This document shows positions 17,126 to 26,650 of a stretch of 40,540 nucleotides of DNA, piece by piece. The notes below the pieces were generated by a model. The model did no database searches, was not told the DNA's origin, and worked only from the letters and a program-made list of their open reading frames with translations. Origin of the DNA: Asaia bogorensis (GTDB lineage: Bacteria > Pseudomonadota > Alphaproteobacteria > Acetobacterales > Acetobacteraceae); NCBI GenBank assembly GCA_945897825.1, contig CAMDGX010000038.1, positions 1-40,540 of the forward strand, written 5' to 3'. Made by a program: the position numbers and the translations under genes. Numbering within the stretch: the first letter of the stretch is position 1; the number at the start of each line of letters is the position of its first letter.

Positions 17126-20100
17126 ATGCCGGGCGTGATCGGTCAAGCCGCGGGTCAGGCGGGCCGACTGCTGCATGTGATGTCGCGCCTGCTGCTGCTG
17201 GTGGTTGTCGTGACCGCGCTGGGGTTGGGCGCGCTGGTGTGGCGGCTCGGCCAGGGGCCGCTGGTTGTGCCGTGGCTGGCCGACGAGATCGCGCGTCTGG
17301 TGAGCCGGCAGATCGCGCCGATGCGGCTCGAGATCGGCGAGGCATCGCTGGTCTGGGAGGGGTTCAGCGGCGGCGTGGATCGGCCGTTGGACATCCGCGC
17401 GCTGGAGCTGGTGCTGTTCGACGCCGATGGGCGGCGTGTGGCGCAGGTGCCGGAGGTTGAACTCTCGCTGTCGATGCGCGCGCTGGCCACCGGGCGGATC
17501 GCGCCGCGCGGGCTGCTGGTGCAGGGCGCGCGGGTGCGCGCCGTGCGGCGGCAGGATGGCAGCCTGGCGGTGGATTTTTCCGGCACGCGCGAAGGCGAGA
17601 CCGGGACGGAGGCAGGGCGCGCCGCCGATCTCGGCTGGGCGTTCGAGGCGCTTGCGCATCCGCCGGGAACCGACCTCGGCGGGCGCTCGACGCTGCTGAG
17701 CCAGCTCCGGCGGTTGCAGTTTCGGGATGCGAGCCTGGTGGTGCACGACAACGCGCTCGGGCTGGTATGGCGCGCGCCCGGGCTGGAACTGGACGTGACG
17801 CGGTTTGCGTCCGGCGGCGTGGAAGGCACGGCGTCGCTGGCGCTGCTGGCGGAAGATCGCGGGCTGAAAGCCACGGCGAGGATCGCGCTGCCTTCGGTGC
17901 GGATGCGCCCGGATGGCGGCGGTACCGATGCGCCAACCGTTCGCGCGGAGGCGACTCTGGACGAGGTGGTGCCGGCCGAGTTCGCCGGCCTGGCCCCCGC
18001 CTTCGCGCCGCTTGCCGCAGTGCAGGCGCCGGTGACGCTGACCGCCGTGGCGGAGTTGGGCGCCGACCTGATGCCGCGCCAGGGACGCGTGCTCGCGCGC
18101 ATGGCGGGTGGCGCCTTGCTGATCGGCCAAGGGCGAGTGCCGGTGGCCGGAGGGGAGGCGGAGATCGTCGGTTCCACCGGGGGCCTGACACTCACGCTGC
18201 AACGGCTCGTGCTCCCGTCCGCTGGCAGTGGGCGGCAGAGCGTGATCAGCGGGATTGCAACGGTTCGGCCGCGCGACGGAAAGCTGGATGGCGCGCTGGA
18301 CCTGCACATGGACGAGGTGGCATTCGCCGACCTGGGCATGTTGTGGCCGGACGGCGTGGCCGGCCCCGGCGCCAAGGCCTGGATCACCGAGAACATCACC
18401 GCAGGGACGGCACATGACCTGCGGCTGCGGCTGCGCGTGGCAGCGGAGCCCGACCTGTCGGACGGCACGGTGACCGAGGTCAGCGGCACGGTCGATGGAC
18501 GGAACCTGGTGGTCCACTGGCTGCGCCCGGTGCCGCCGACCGAGCAGGTGGCGGCACGGCTGGTCTTCGTTTCACCTGACGAGATCGACATCGCGGTGCT
18601 GTCCGGAGTGCAGGGCGGGCTGACGGTGACAGGGGGGCGGGTGCGCCTGACCGGGCTGGCACAGGTCGTGCAGTTCGCGGCGATCACGGTGGACCTGGGC
18701 GGGCCCGTGCCGGACCTGCTGGGCGTGCTGAACCATCCACGCATCAACCTGCTGAGCCGGCGTCCGGTGACGATGCGCGATCCCGCAGGTCGGGTGGAGG
18801 GGCGGCTGATGATCAATGCCCTGCCGCTGGATAGCGACCTGAAGATCGAGGACGTCCGAATTGCAGCCAGCGGCCGCCTGTCCGCACTGCGATTGGGCGG
18901 GATCGCGGCGGGGCGCGACCTGACGTCAGGCGCCCTGGCGTTCGAGGCCGGCAACGACGGGCTTGCGCTGCGGGGCACCGCGACCTTGGCCGGGATCGCG
19001 TCGCAGGTGGCGGTGGAGATGGATTTCAGGGACGGGCCGCCCAACCAGGTGATCCAGAAGGTTGCGGTAACCGGCACGGCCGAGGCGGCGCAGCTCATCG
19101 GGCTGGGGTTGGGGCTGGAGACGTCGGAACTGATGCTCGACGGGTCGGCGGCGATGAAGCTGGACCTGGTCGGGCGGCGCAACGGGCGGTCGGAACTGTC
19201 GGTGCGCGCCGACATGGCGCGGCTGGGGCTGCGGGCGGACCGGTTGAACTGGGGCAAGGCGGCGGGGCGCCCGGCGGTCGCGGAGGCCGTGGTGATGCTG
19301 GAGCGGGAGCGCATGACCGGCATCGAGCGGCTGCGCATCGAAGGTGACGGCGTGTCCGTGCAGGCGGCGGTGGAGATGGCCGGAGGCGCGCCACGGCGAC
19401 TGCGGCTGGCGCGCGCGGTGCTTGGGCGCGGGACGGACGCGCAGGGCGAGATCCAGTGGCCGCGGGACGGCCAGCCCTGGATCGTCCGGCTGTCGGGCGC
19501 GAGCCTGGACCTGACCGGCGAGATGGCCCGGCGCGACCCGGTGAAACCGGGAGAGGAGGTGCGTGGGCCACCCTGGAACGCGGAATTGCGGGTGGACCGG
19601 CTGGTACTCGGCCCCGGCCGGATCATGACCGGCGTGCTGGCGCGGTCGGACAACGACGGCCGCATCACGCGCAACGCCCGGGTGACGGGCCGGGCCGGGA
19701 TCGGGGCGTTCGAATTGTCGATCCTGCCATCGGGACAGCCATTGCGGCGTAGCCTGACGATCACGGCGCAGGACGCCGGCGGGTTGCTGGCGGCGCTGGA
19801 CGTGATGGACCAGATGCGCGGCGGGCGGTTGGTGCTGAACGCCAGCTACGACGATTCGCGCCGCGACCACCTGCTGTCGGGCACGGCAGAGATATCGGAT
19901 TTCGCCATGCGCGATGCGCCGGCAGTGGCAAAGCTGCTGCAGGCGATCACCGTGGTGGGCGCGATCGATGCGTTCAGCGGGCCTGACCTACGCTTCACCA
20001 GGCTGGTGGCCCCGTTCCGCCACGCCGGGGATGTGATCGAGCTGGCCGAGGCGCGGGCGTTCAGCACCTCGCTCGGCATGACGGCGAAGGGACGGATCGA

Positions 20101-20404
20101 CCTCGGGCGGCGGCTGTTCGATGTGCAGGGGACGGTCGTGCCGGCCTACTTCATCAACTCGCTGCTGGGGCGCGTGCCGCTGCTGGGCAAGCTGATCAGC
20201 CCGGAAACCGGGGGCGGGCTGTTCGCCATGTCCTACGGCGTGAAGGGACCGTTCGACGACCCGTCGGTAGGGGTGAACCCGCTGTCGGCGGTGACGCCCG
20301 GGTTCCTGCGCGGCCTGTTCGGTGTGTTCGAAGGCACGCCGGGAGGGGGTGGCGATGCCCCGGGCCCGGCTCCGCCGACGGGGCCGCAGGGCGGCCAGCG
20401 ATAG
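17126..20404 (+). CDS. large AsmA/YhdP-like envelope protein
   Basis: This is a protein of about 1092 residues with one N-terminal transmembrane helix (about 21-40) and a long periplasmic beta-rich region. The pattern fits the DUF3971/AsmA-like C-terminal family (YhdP, TamB relatives), which bridge the inner and outer membranes and move phospholipids. The conserved tail region around AKGRIDLGRRLFDVQGTVVPAYFIN and LLGRVPLLGKLISPETGGGLF is characteristic. It ends in a glycine/proline-rich tail. Start candidates are ATG 17099, 17126 and 17180; 17126 has GGGGGGAAGG upstream. It diverges from glnE. The Mla-type operon at the right end acts in the same general process, but the two are far apart. 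Confidence 0.85.
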   Translation: MPGVIGQAAGQAGRLLHVMSRLLLLVVVVTALGLGALVWRLGQGPLVVPWLADEIARLVSRQIAPMRLEIGEASLVWEGFSGGVDRPLDIRALELVLFDADGRRVAQVPEVELSLSMRALATGRIAPRGLLVQGARVRAVRRQDGSLAVDFSGTREGETGTEAGRAADLGWAFEALAHPPGTDLGGRSTLLSQLRRLQFRDASLVVHDNALGLVWRAPGLELDVTRFASGGVEGTASLALLAEDRGLKATARIALPSVRMRPDGGGTDAPTVRAEATLDEVVPAEFAGLAPAFAPLAAVQAPVTLTAVAELGADLMPRQGRVLARMAGGALLIGQGRVPVAGGEAEIVGSTGGLTLTLQRLVLPSAGSGRQSVISGIATVRPRDGKLDGALDLHMDEVAFADLGMLWPDGVAGPGAKAWITENITAGTAHDLRLRLRVAAEPDLSDGTVTEVSGTVDGRNLVVHWLRPVPPTEQVAARLVFVSPDEIDIAVLSGVQGGLTVTGGRVRLTGLAQVVQFAAITVDLGGPVPDLLGVLNHPRINLLSRRPVTMRDPAGRVEGRLMINALPLDSDLKIEDVRIAASGRLSALRLGGIAAGRDLTSGALAFEAGNDGLALRGTATLAGIASQVAVEMDFRDGPPNQVIQKVAVTGTAEAAQLIGLGLGLETSELMLDGSAAMKLDLVGRRNGRSELSVRADMARLGLRADRLNWGKAAGRPAVAEAVVMLERERMTGIERLRIEGDGVSVQAAVEMAGGAPRRLRLARAVLGRGTDAQGEIQWPRDGQPWIVRLSGASLDLTGEMARRDPVKPGEEVRGPPWNAELRVDRLVLGPGRIMTGVLARSDNDGRITRNARVTGRAGIGAFELSILPSGQPLRRSLTITAQDAGGLLAALDVMDQMRGGRLVLNASYDDSRRDHLLSGTAEISDFAMRDAPAVAKLLQAITVVGAIDAFSGPDLRFTRLVAPFRHAGDVIELAEARAFSTSLGMTAKGRIDLGRRLFDVQGTVVPAYFINSLLGRVPLLGKLISPETGGGLFAMSYGVKGPFDDPSVGVNPLSAVTPGFLRGLFGVFEGTPGGGGDAPGPAPPTGPQGGQR

Positions 20405-20463
20405 CGGCCTTGCAGTCCAGGGGGCCGGCGGAGGACAAACAGCCGGACACAAGGGGAAATGCC

Positions 20464-21198
20464 ATGCCGACGACCGATCTTCCGCCTGCCCTGGCCGAGG
20501 TGAAGGCGATCCTGTTCGACACTTTCGGCTCGGTGGTCGATTGGCGCGGCAGCCTGATCGCCGACCTCTCCGCCTGGGCTGCCGGGCGCGGCATCGCGGC
20601 CGACTGGGCAGGGCTGGTGGATGAATGGCGGGCAGCCTACGCGCCCTCGATGGACCGTGTGCGCAAGGGTGAGCTGCCCTGGACCATCCTGGACGACCTG
20701 CATCGCACATCGCTGGAACGGCTGGTGCGCGAGTTCGGGATCAGCGGGCTCAGCGAGGCAGACCTGGACCACATCAACCGCGGCTGGCACCGGCTGACGC
20801 CGTGGCCGGATGCGGTGGCGGGGCTGACGCGGCTGCGGCGGCGCTACATCATCGGGCCGCTGTCGAACGGCAACGTGGCGCTGCTGGTCAACATGGCCAA
20901 GGCAGCGGGCATTCCGTGGGACATGGTGTGCTCCACCGAGCTGTTCGGCCACTACAAGCCCGATCCCGAAACCTATCTGGGTGCTGCGCGGATCCTGGGC
21001 CTGCAGCCCGGGGAGGTGATGATGGCCGCCGCCCACAACAACGACCTGCATGCCGCGCGGCGTTGCGGGCTGCGTACCGCCTTCTGGCCACGGCCGACGG
21101 AATACGGGCCGCGCCAGGTGCGCGACTTCGCCGCGGACAGCGACTGGGACATCGTGGCGGCCGACATCGAGGACATGGCGACGCAGCTCGGCTTGTAG
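20464..21198 (+). CDS. haloacid dehalogenase type II (HAD superfamily)
   Basis: This 244-residue cytosolic HAD enzyme has nucleophile D19 in LFDTFGSVVDWR, S134 in GPLSNGN, K165 in HYKPDPETY and D194 in AAHNNDLHAARRCG. The set and length match L-2-haloacid dehalogenases (type II), which hydrolyse 2-halo acids to hydroxy acids. Many family members act on other substrates, so the true substrate is open. The ATG at 20464 has AAGGGGA upstream; the frame could extend to 20410 but without support. It lies 60 bases after the AsmA-like gene on the same strand. Confidence 0.85.
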   Translation: MPTTDLPPALAEVKAILFDTFGSVVDWRGSLIADLSAWAAGRGIAADWAGLVDEWRAAYAPSMDRVRKGELPWTILDDLHRTSLERLVREFGISGLSEADLDHINRGWHRLTPWPDAVAGLTRLRRRYIIGPLSNGNVALLVNMAKAAGIPWDMVCSTELFGHYKPDPETYLGAARILGLQPGEVMMAAAHNNDLHAARRCGLRTAFWPRPTEYGPRQVRDFAADSDWDIVAADIEDMATQLGL

Positions 21199-21276
21199 GC
21201 CTGGGCGGGTCGGCGTGTTTACCGGGCGTTGACCCCTCTGGTCGGAAAATGCACCGGTGCGACCAACGGGGACTCC

Positions 21277-21567
21277 ATGAGGGATATGCTGCCGAAGCCG
21301 GACGGGGCGCAAAGCGCCTCACCATCGGCTGCCACGCCGCCGGCAGAGTATCCGAACGGGATGCGGGTGACGGACAAGGTGCTGGCCGCCTTCAACCACG
21401 CCTGCGGCGTTGGCGACCTCGAGGCGGCCGAGGAACTGCTGGGGGTGTTGGAGAAGGTCATGGACCGCCGTGTCCGCCGCTTCGGCGGCGATCGCCGGCG
21501 CGAGGCCTTCACGCTATGCCACGCGCGCGAGCATCTTCTGTGGCTCAAGGGCCAGCTGGTTCGCTGA
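21277..21567 (+). CDS. small conserved-looking hypothetical protein
   Basis: This 96-residue protein has an unstructured proline/alanine-rich start (about 1-30) and a helical part with KVLAAFNHACGVGDLEAAEE, LLGVLEKVMDRRVRRFGGD and REHLLWLKGQLV. I do not recognise a function; the helical half looks like a short coiled or TPR-like hairpin. ATG 21277 follows GGGGACTCC; an upstream in-frame ATG at 21229 is less likely. The gene converges on tyrS, leaving 27 bases between the stops. Confidence 0.65.
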   Translation: MRDMLPKPDGAQSASPSAATPPAEYPNGMRVTDKVLAAFNHACGVGDLEAAEELLGVLEKVMDRRVRRFGGDRRREAFTLCHAREHLLWLKGQLVR

Positions 21568-21594
21568 CCGCCGGGTTGGTGGCCAGGGTGCTTC

Positions 21595-22836
21595 CTATTC
21601 CGCGCGCACCAGGCGGTGATGCTTGCGGCCGACGGACAGCTTGAGCCCTTCGGCCAGCTGGCCCGGCGGAAACGGCTGCCCCTCGTCCGTGATAACCGTG
21701 TCGTTCACGCGCACACCCCCGCCACGGATCAGGCGCCGGGCCTCGGCGTTGCTCGCGGCGAGGCCGGCCAGCGTGACCAGGCGGAAGGCCGGCAAGCCCT
21801 CGCCAATTTCGCCGGAGGGGATGGTGGCCACGGGGATATCGCCACCGCCGGCGCCGGTTTCATAGAGGCCGCGCGCAGCGTCCGCGGCGGCCTGGGCGGC
21901 ATCGCCGCCATGGGCCAGGGTCGTGGCTTCCGTGGCGAGGATCTTCTTCGCCTCGTTGATCTCCGCCCCGCCTAGCCGTTCCAGCCGCGCGATCTCGGCG
22001 AGCGGCAGGTCGGTGAACAGGCGCAGGAACCGGCCGACATCGGCGTCCTCGGTGTTGCGCCAGAACTGCCAGTAGTCGAACACCGGCAGCCGGTCGGCCG
22101 TCAGCCACACCGCGCCCTGGGCAGTCTTGCCCATCTTGGCGCCGGATGAGGTGGTGATCAGCGGCGTGGTGAGGCCGAAGACCTGCTTGGCATCGGTGCG
22201 CCGCACCAGGTCGACGCCGGAGACGATGTTGCCCCACTGGTCGGAGCCGCCCATCTGCAGCGTGACGCCATGGGTGCGCCAGAGCTCGCGGAAATCATAG
22301 CTCTGCAGGATGGAGTAGTTGAACTCGAGGAAGGTGAGGCCCTGGTCGCGGTCCAGGCGCGACTTCACGCTGTCGAACGAAAGCATCCGGTTGATGCTGA
22401 AATGGACGCCGACCTCGCGCAGCAACTGGATGTAGCCCAGCTTGTCCAGCCAGTCGGCGTTGTTAGGCATGATCGCGTCGGTGGCGCCGGTGCCGAAGCG
22501 GATGAACGGGTCGAAGCAGCGGCGGATGCCGGCGAGGTTGGCGGCGATCTGTTCGTCGCTTAGCAACTGGCGGGCCTCGTCGCGGAACGACGGGTCGCCG
22601 ATCCGCGTGGTGCCGCCGCCCATGAGCGTGACAGGGCGGTTGCCGGTTCGCTGGAGCAGGCGCAACAGCATGATCTGCACCAGGCTGCCGACATGCAGGC
22701 TGTTGGCCGTGGCGTCGAAGCCGATGTAGCCGGCAACCGGCCCGGCGCTGAGGGCCGCGTCAAGCGCCTCAGTGTCGGTGCACTGGAAGACGAAGCCGCG
22801 TTCGGTGGCCTCGTGCAGGAATTCGCTGCGTGGCAT
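21595..22836 (-). CDS. tyrS: tyrosyl-tRNA synthetase
   Basis: This 413-residue class I synthetase charges tRNA-Tyr. The HIGH-type motif is HVGS at 48-51 and the KMSKS-type loop is KMGKT at 234-238. [12 protein letters not shown] at 196-207 is the tyrosine/ATP-site block. The C-terminal S4 RNA-binding domain is visible from about residue 345 ([18 protein letters not shown]). Length is normal for the bacterial TyrRS. It lies downstream of an alpha/beta hydrolase on the same strand, but a strong hairpin between them suggests separate transcription. Confidence 0.97.
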   Translation of the reverse strand: MPRSEFLHEATERGFVFQCTDTEALDAALSAGPVAGYIGFDATANSLHVGSLVQIMLLRLLQRTGNRPVTLMGGGTTRIGDPSFRDEARQLLSDEQIAANLAGIRRCFDPFIRFGTGATDAIMPNNADWLDKLGYIQLLREVGVHFSINRMLSFDSVKSRLDRDQGLTFLEFNYSILQSYDFRELWRTHGVTLQMGGSDQWGNIVSGVDLVRRTDAKQVFGLTTPLITTSSGAKMGKTAQGAVWLTADRLPVFDYWQFWRNTEDADVGRFLRLFTDLPLAEIARLERLGGAEINEAKKILATEATTLAHGGDAAQAAADAARGLYETGAGGGDIPVATIPSGEIGEGLPAFRLVTLAGLAASNAEARRLIRGGGVRVNDTVITDEGQPFPPGQLAEGLKLSVGRKHHRLVRAE

Positions 22837-22887
22837 GCTGGTTGGTTCCGGTTCGGGTCGGCCGGTATGTAGCGCAACCGGCCGACA

Positions 22888-22924
22888 TGAAGCAGCCCCG
22901 CACAGGGGGTGCGGGGCTGCTTCA
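22888..22924 (-). terminator. stem-loop between the hydrolase gene and tyrS
   Basis: TGAAGCAGCCCCGCAC (22888-22903) is perfectly complementary to 22909-22924, a 16-base-pair stem with a five-base loop. It lies just past the stop of the minus-strand hydrolase and 51 bases before the tyrS start. There is no long T-run, only TT within the stem end, so it may be a terminator with weak U-tract or an mRNA-stabilising end. Confidence 0.7.
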
Positions 22925-22944
22925 TGGACGGCGGCGACGAGACG

Positions 22945-23610
22945 TCAGTCGGCGGCGAGCGCCATGGTGCGGCGCGCGACGGTCTTGCGGACGTGGTCCT
23001 CGATCGCCTCGCCGACCGGGTCGGCATGGCTGGCGAAGACATGGTCGGCACCCTCGAGGATGCGGTAATCGACCTTGACGCCCTTCTGGGTGTTTAGCTT
23101 GTCGACCAGCTTGCGCACCGCCGGCTCCGGCACCAGCTCGTCCGTGTCGCCATGAAGCATCAGGCCGCCGCATGGGCACGGGGCGAGGAAGCCGAAATCG
23201 TAGTGGTTGGCGGGCGGTGCGACGCTGACCCAGCCCGAGATCTCCGGACGGCGCATCAGCAGCTGCATGCCGACGAACGCACCGAACGAATAGCCGCTGA
23301 TCCAGAGGCCACCGTGGTTGGGGTTGACTGCCTGCATCCAATCAAGCGCAGCTGCGGCGTCGCTGATTTCGCCGATTCCCCCGTCGTAGCGGCCCTGGCT
23401 GCGGCCGACCCCGCGGAAGTTGAAGCGCATCACCGAGAAGCCCAGTTTCTGGAAGGACTGGTACATCGTGTAGGCGATGCGGTTGTTCATCGTCCCGCCA
23501 TGCAGAGGGTGCGGGTGCAGGATCAGCGCGAGGGGCGCGCCGGTTTCCTTGGAATGATGGTAGCGACCCTCCAGCCGGCCATCCGGGCCGGCAAACATGA
23601 CTTCAGGCAT
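22945..23610 (-). CDS. alpha/beta hydrolase, COG2945-like
   Basis: This is a 221-residue cytosolic alpha/beta hydrolase. The catalytic set looks complete: nucleophile S108 in GYSFGA, aspartate in HGDTDELVP (155 or 157) and H190 in GADHVF. HPHPLHGGTMNN at 32-43 is typical of the COG2945 family of small hydrolases in proteobacteria. The substrate is unknown; acyl or esterase activity is a guess. It diverges from the desulfurase operon across 369 bases. In other alphaproteobacteria similar hydrolases are found near tyrS and Fe-S genes, so the linkage may be conserved. Confidence 0.85.
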   Translation of the reverse strand: MPEVMFAGPDGRLEGRYHHSKETGAPLALILHPHPLHGGTMNNRIAYTMYQSFQKLGFSVMRFNFRGVGRSQGRYDGGIGEISDAAAALDWMQAVNPNHGGLWISGYSFGAFVGMQLLMRRPEISGWVSVAPPANHYDFGFLAPCPCGGLMLHGDTDELVPEPAVRKLVDKLNTQKGVKVDYRILEGADHVFASHADPVGEAIEDHVRKTVARRTMALAAD

Positions 23611-23850
23611 GGTGCGCGGAATTCCGATCCCTGTTGCTGAGGACAGACGGGAACTCCCCGCCGGCCGATCATGGAAGCGTCACGTCTCGGTCAACCTAGC
23701 CCCTGCACGCGACGAACATGCGGAACCGGGCGTCTCCAGGCTAGGAGCGGACAGCCTCTCGAGACTGTCATAAGGTGCGCTCGCGGCCGGTGCAGATACC
23801 AACGCCAGAAAGGCATGCCACCCTTGCAGGGCCCGATGAGACGAGTTTCG
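23611..23850. other. gene-free part of the divergent intergenic region
   Basis: This is 240 bases between the hydrolase start and the promoter of the desulfurase operon. The base composition is less GC-rich than the genes. Short open frames here have no codon bias or ribosome binding site and are not called. A promoter for the hydrolase should lie here, but I see no convincing pair of boxes. Confidence 0.5.
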
Positions 23851-23880
23851 TTGACGTAGAATTGTCGGAGTCGCTAGTAT
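23851..23880 (+). promoter_or_regulatory. promoter of the cysteine desulfurase operon
   Basis: TTGACG (23851-23856) and TAGTAT (23875-23880) are 18 bases apart, a good sigma-70-type pair. Transcription would start near 23887 and leave a leader of about 93 bases before the first gene. No clear IscR or Rrf2-type palindrome was identified next to it. Confidence 0.6.
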
Positions 23881-23913
23881 CAGGGGGATTCTAGGCAATT
23901 TTGTTGCGTGTTT

Positions 23914-23937
23914 GGCGTGCAGCCCTGGCTGTGCGCC
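23914..23937 (+). promoter_or_regulatory. leader hairpin before the desulfurase operon
   Basis: GGCGTGCAGCC (23914-23924) can pair with GGCTGTGCGCC (23927-23937), with two G-T wobbles; opening the innermost pair gives a four-base loop. T23913 can pair with A23938. It lies inside the predicted leader about 40 bases before the ATG. There is no T-run, so it is not a plain terminator; translational control or a protein-binding site is possible. Confidence 0.4.
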
Positions 23938-23979
23938 ATTTGCCGTTGATACCACGTTTCACCCGGCGAGAGGCTGGCC

Positions 23980-25071
23980 ATGACGTATCTCGACGCCAAC
24001 GCCAGCGAGCCACTCCGACCCGCAGCACGCGCGGCGGTGCTGGCCGCGCTGGAGAGCGGGGGCAATCCGTCATCCGTGCATGCGGCCGGCCGTGCCGCCC
24101 GGCGAATCCTGGAATCGGCGCGCGAGGACATCGCGGCGTGCTTCGGCGCATCCCCGGCCGGCGTGGTGTTCACGTCCGGCGGCACCGAGGCGAACGCCCT
24201 GGCGGTGCATGCGCTGCGCTCCGGCCGGCGACTGGTAATCGGCGCCACGGAACACGACGCGGTGCGCGCGGCCGCCCCTGGGGCCGCGTTGGTCCCGGTG
24301 GACCGGCAGGGCGTGGCCGACCTCGATACCCTCGCGTCATTGCTGACCGAGGGGCCGGCCCTGGTCTGCCTGATGCTGGCCAACAATGAGACCGGGGTGC
24401 TGCATCCGGTCGCGGACGTCGCCGCGCTGTGCCGCGCACATGGCGCGCTGCTGCATGTCGATGCCGTGCAGGGCGCCGGGCGCATGGCGGTGGATCTGCG
24501 GGAACTCGGTGCGGACAGCCTGGCGGTGTCGGGACACAAGATGGGCGGGCCGCTGGGCGCAGGCGCCCTGCTGTTGGCCGGCGATCCCGCGGTGCCGCCG
24601 CTGGTGGCCGGCGGAGGGCAGGAGCGTGGGCGCCGCGGCGGCACACCCGGGCTGCCGGCGATCGCCGGAATGGCCGCGGCGGCGCGGGCCGCGGTGGCGG
24701 GGCTAGCGGACCAGGCGCGCCTGGCCGGACTGCGCGACGCGATCGAGGCCGCAGCGCGCCAGGCGGGTGCGATCGTCGCTGGGGCCGGAGCGCCACGCCT
24801 GGCAAACACCACCTGCCTCGCATTGCCGGGGGTGAGGGCCGACACGCAGGTGATTTCGCTGGACCTGGCAGGGTTTCAGGTTTCCGCGGGTGCCGCGTGT
24901 TCCTCCGGCAAGGTGGCGGCGAGCCATGTCCTGACCGCGATGGGGCTGGGGGCGCTGGCCGGATCCGCGGTGCGCGTGTCGCTGCCGTGGAATGCCGCCG
25001 CCGAGGATGCACATCGCTTCATCGCTGCCTATCTGGAGATGGCCGGGCGGCTGTCGCGCCGCGTGGCATGA
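23980..25071 (+). CDS. cysteine desulfurase, NifS/IscS-like (first copy)
   Basis: This 363-residue PLP aminotransferase of class V removes sulfur from cysteine as a protein persulfide. The PLP lysine is K187 in VSGHKMGG and the catalytic cysteine is C307 in SAGAACSSGK. NETGVLHPV (136-144) and GGGQERGRRGGTP (211-223) match the family. It is shorter than the second copy and its sequence differs widely, so it is an old paralog and not a recent duplicate. GAGAGG precedes ATG 23980. It is the first gene of an operon with iscS, a ferredoxin and mnmA. Which acceptor it serves is not known. Confidence 0.9.
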   Translation: MTYLDANASEPLRPAARAAVLAALESGGNPSSVHAAGRAARRILESAREDIAACFGASPAGVVFTSGGTEANALAVHALRSGRRLVIGATEHDAVRAAAPGAALVPVDRQGVADLDTLASLLTEGPALVCLMLANNETGVLHPVADVAALCRAHGALLHVDAVQGAGRMAVDLRELGADSLAVSGHKMGGPLGAGALLLAGDPAVPPLVAGGGQERGRRGGTPGLPAIAGMAAAARAAVAGLADQARLAGLRDAIEAAARQAGAIVAGAGAPRLANTTCLALPGVRADTQVISLDLAGFQVSAGAACSSGKVAASHVLTAMGLGALAGSAVRVSLPWNAAAEDAHRFIAAYLEMAGRLSRRVA

Positions 25072-25084
25072 AGCCCCCATCGCG

Positions 25085-26281
25085 ATGGACAGCAGCATGA
25101 TCGAGCGCCCGAACCGGCCGATCTACCTCGACAACCAGGCCACCACCCCGTGCGACCCGCGCGTGGTGCAGGCGATGCTGCCCTTCTTCACCGAGCATTT
25201 CGGCAACCCCCATTCGGCCGAGCACGGCATGGGGCGCTTCGCCGAGGCGGCCGTGGAGACGGCGCGCGGGCATGTGGCGGCGCTGATCGGGGCCGATCCG
25301 CGCGAAGTGGTTTTCACCTCCGGCGCGACCGAAAGCAACAACATCGCCATCAAGGGGGCCGCCCGCCATGCCGCGCGGTCGGGCGACGGGCGTCGGCGGG
25401 TTGTGACTGTCCAGACTGAGCACAAATGCGTGCTGGAAGCCGTGGCGGATCTTGCGGCGGAAGGTTTCGAGCCGGTGGTGCTGCCGGTGCGGCCGGATGG
25501 CACAATCGACCTCGCGGCGGTGCGCACGGCGCTGGAGGCGGCGCCGACGCTGCTCCTGACGGTGATGGCGGTGAACAACGAGATCGGCGTGGTCCAGGAC
25601 CTCGCCAACTTGGCGGCAATGGCGCATGCGACCGGTGCGCTGTTCCACACCGACGCGGCTCAGGCGGCCGGGAAGATTCCTCTCGACGTGGAGGCGATGA
25701 AGATCGACCTGCTGTCGATCAGTGGCCACAAGCTCTACGGCCCCAAGGGCGTGGGCGCGCTGTATGTCCGGCGGCGCCCGCGGGTACGGCTGGCCGCGCT
25801 GTTCTCCGGCGGCGGGCAGGAGCGGGGGCTGCGGTCCGGCACGCTGCCGGCGCCGCTGATCGTGGGGCTGGGCGAGGCCTGCCGGATCGCGCGGGCAGAG
25901 ATGGACGAGGACAACCGTCGCATCGCCGGCCTGCGCGACCGGCTGATGGCGGGGCTGGACCAGGCGATTCCCGGCATGGTGCTGAATGCGGACCCCGAGC
26001 ACCGTATCCCGGGCAACGTGAACCTCACCTTCCCGGGCTCGGACGCGCAGTCCATGATGGCGGCGATGCCGGATTTGTGCGTCTCGACCGGCTCGGCCTG
26101 TTCCTCGGCAGAGTTGGAGCCATCCTATGTGCTCAAGGCGCTGGGGCTTTCTGACGCGGCTGCGGCGCGCACCTTGCGCATCGGGATCGGACGCTTTACC
26201 TCGCCCTCCGACATCGACGCCGCCATCGCGATGCTGGCGCGCGCCCATGCGATGGCCGCCACGCAACCCTCCGAGGCCTGA
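25085..26281 (+). CDS. iscS: cysteine desulfurase IscS
   Basis: This 398-residue cysteine desulfurase is close to canonical IscS in length and motifs: [10 protein letters not shown] at 13-22, [10 protein letters not shown] at 77-86, PLP lysine K216 in [12 protein letters not shown] and catalytic C339 in [17 protein letters not shown]. IscS supplies sulfur to Fe-S scaffolds and to MnmA, which is encoded two genes downstream, so the pairing makes sense. The ATG at 25085 is 13 bases past the preceding stop; ATG 25097 is an alternative, and neither has a strong ribosome binding site. No iscU, iscA, hscA/B or suf gene lies in the window. Confidence 0.93.
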   Translation: MDSSMIERPNRPIYLDNQATTPCDPRVVQAMLPFFTEHFGNPHSAEHGMGRFAEAAVETARGHVAALIGADPREVVFTSGATESNNIAIKGAARHAARSGDGRRRVVTVQTEHKCVLEAVADLAAEGFEPVVLPVRPDGTIDLAAVRTALEAAPTLLLTVMAVNNEIGVVQDLANLAAMAHATGALFHTDAAQAAGKIPLDVEAMKIDLLSISGHKLYGPKGVGALYVRRRPRVRLAALFSGGGQERGLRSGTLPAPLIVGLGEACRIARAEMDEDNRRIAGLRDRLMAGLDQAIPGMVLNADPEHRIPGNVNLTFPGSDAQSMMAAMPDLCVSTGSACSSAELEPSYVLKALGLSDAAAARTLRIGIGRFTSPSDIDAAIAMLARAHAMAATQPSEA

Positions 26282-26289
26282 TCCCCGAC

Positions 26290-26622
26290 ATGCCCAAGAT
26301 GATCTTTATCGAGCGTGACGGCACGCGCCGCGAAGTGGATGCGCCGCTGGGCCTTTCGGTGCTGGAAATCGCGCACAAGCATGGCGTGGACATCGAGGGA
26401 GCCTGCGAGGGCTCGCTCGCCTGCTCCACCTGCCACGTGATCGTGGAGGGCGACTGGTTCGCCAAGCTGGCCGAGCCGACCGAGGACGAGGAGGATATGC
26501 TGGACCTCGCCTTCGGGCTGGAGAAGACGTCGCGGCTGGGCTGCCAGATCGTGATGTCCGATGCGCTCGACGGGTTGGTGGTGCGCCTTCCCGCGGGCAG
26601 CCGCAATCTGCTGAACGGATAG
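26290..26622 (+). CDS. fdx: Isc-type [2Fe-2S] ferredoxin
   Basis: This 110-residue adrenodoxin-like ferredoxin has cluster ligands C39, C45, C48 and C85 in the order CX5CX2CX36C ([12 protein letters not shown] ... GCQIVMS). The acidic patch [13 protein letters not shown] at 62-74 is the usual partner-binding helix. It carries electrons for Fe-S cluster assembly, where it works beside IscS. It starts nine bases after the iscS stop in the same operon. A role with a P450 is possible for such ferredoxins, but the context favours cluster assembly. Confidence 0.95.
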   Translation: MPKMIFIERDGTRREVDAPLGLSVLEIAHKHGVDIEGACEGSLACSTCHVIVEGDWFAKLAEPTEDEEDMLDLAFGLEKTSRLGCQIVMSDALDGLVVRLPAGSRNLLNG

Positions 26623-26650
26623 CGGGCGCCGGCGTCCCGCGGAGAAAGCA

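Noticed and set aside
14094..17138. A 1014-codon plus-strand frame opposite glnE
   Set aside because: Glycine/glutamine/histidine-rich antisense reading of glnE; no domain recognised.
17155..19764. An 869-codon minus-strand frame opposite the AsmA-like gene
   Set aside because: Serine/arginine/proline-rich shadow; no motif and no start context.
23680..23955. Small open frames in the gap before the desulfurase operon
   Set aside because: No ribosome binding site, no codon bias, and they overlap the promoter and leader hairpin.
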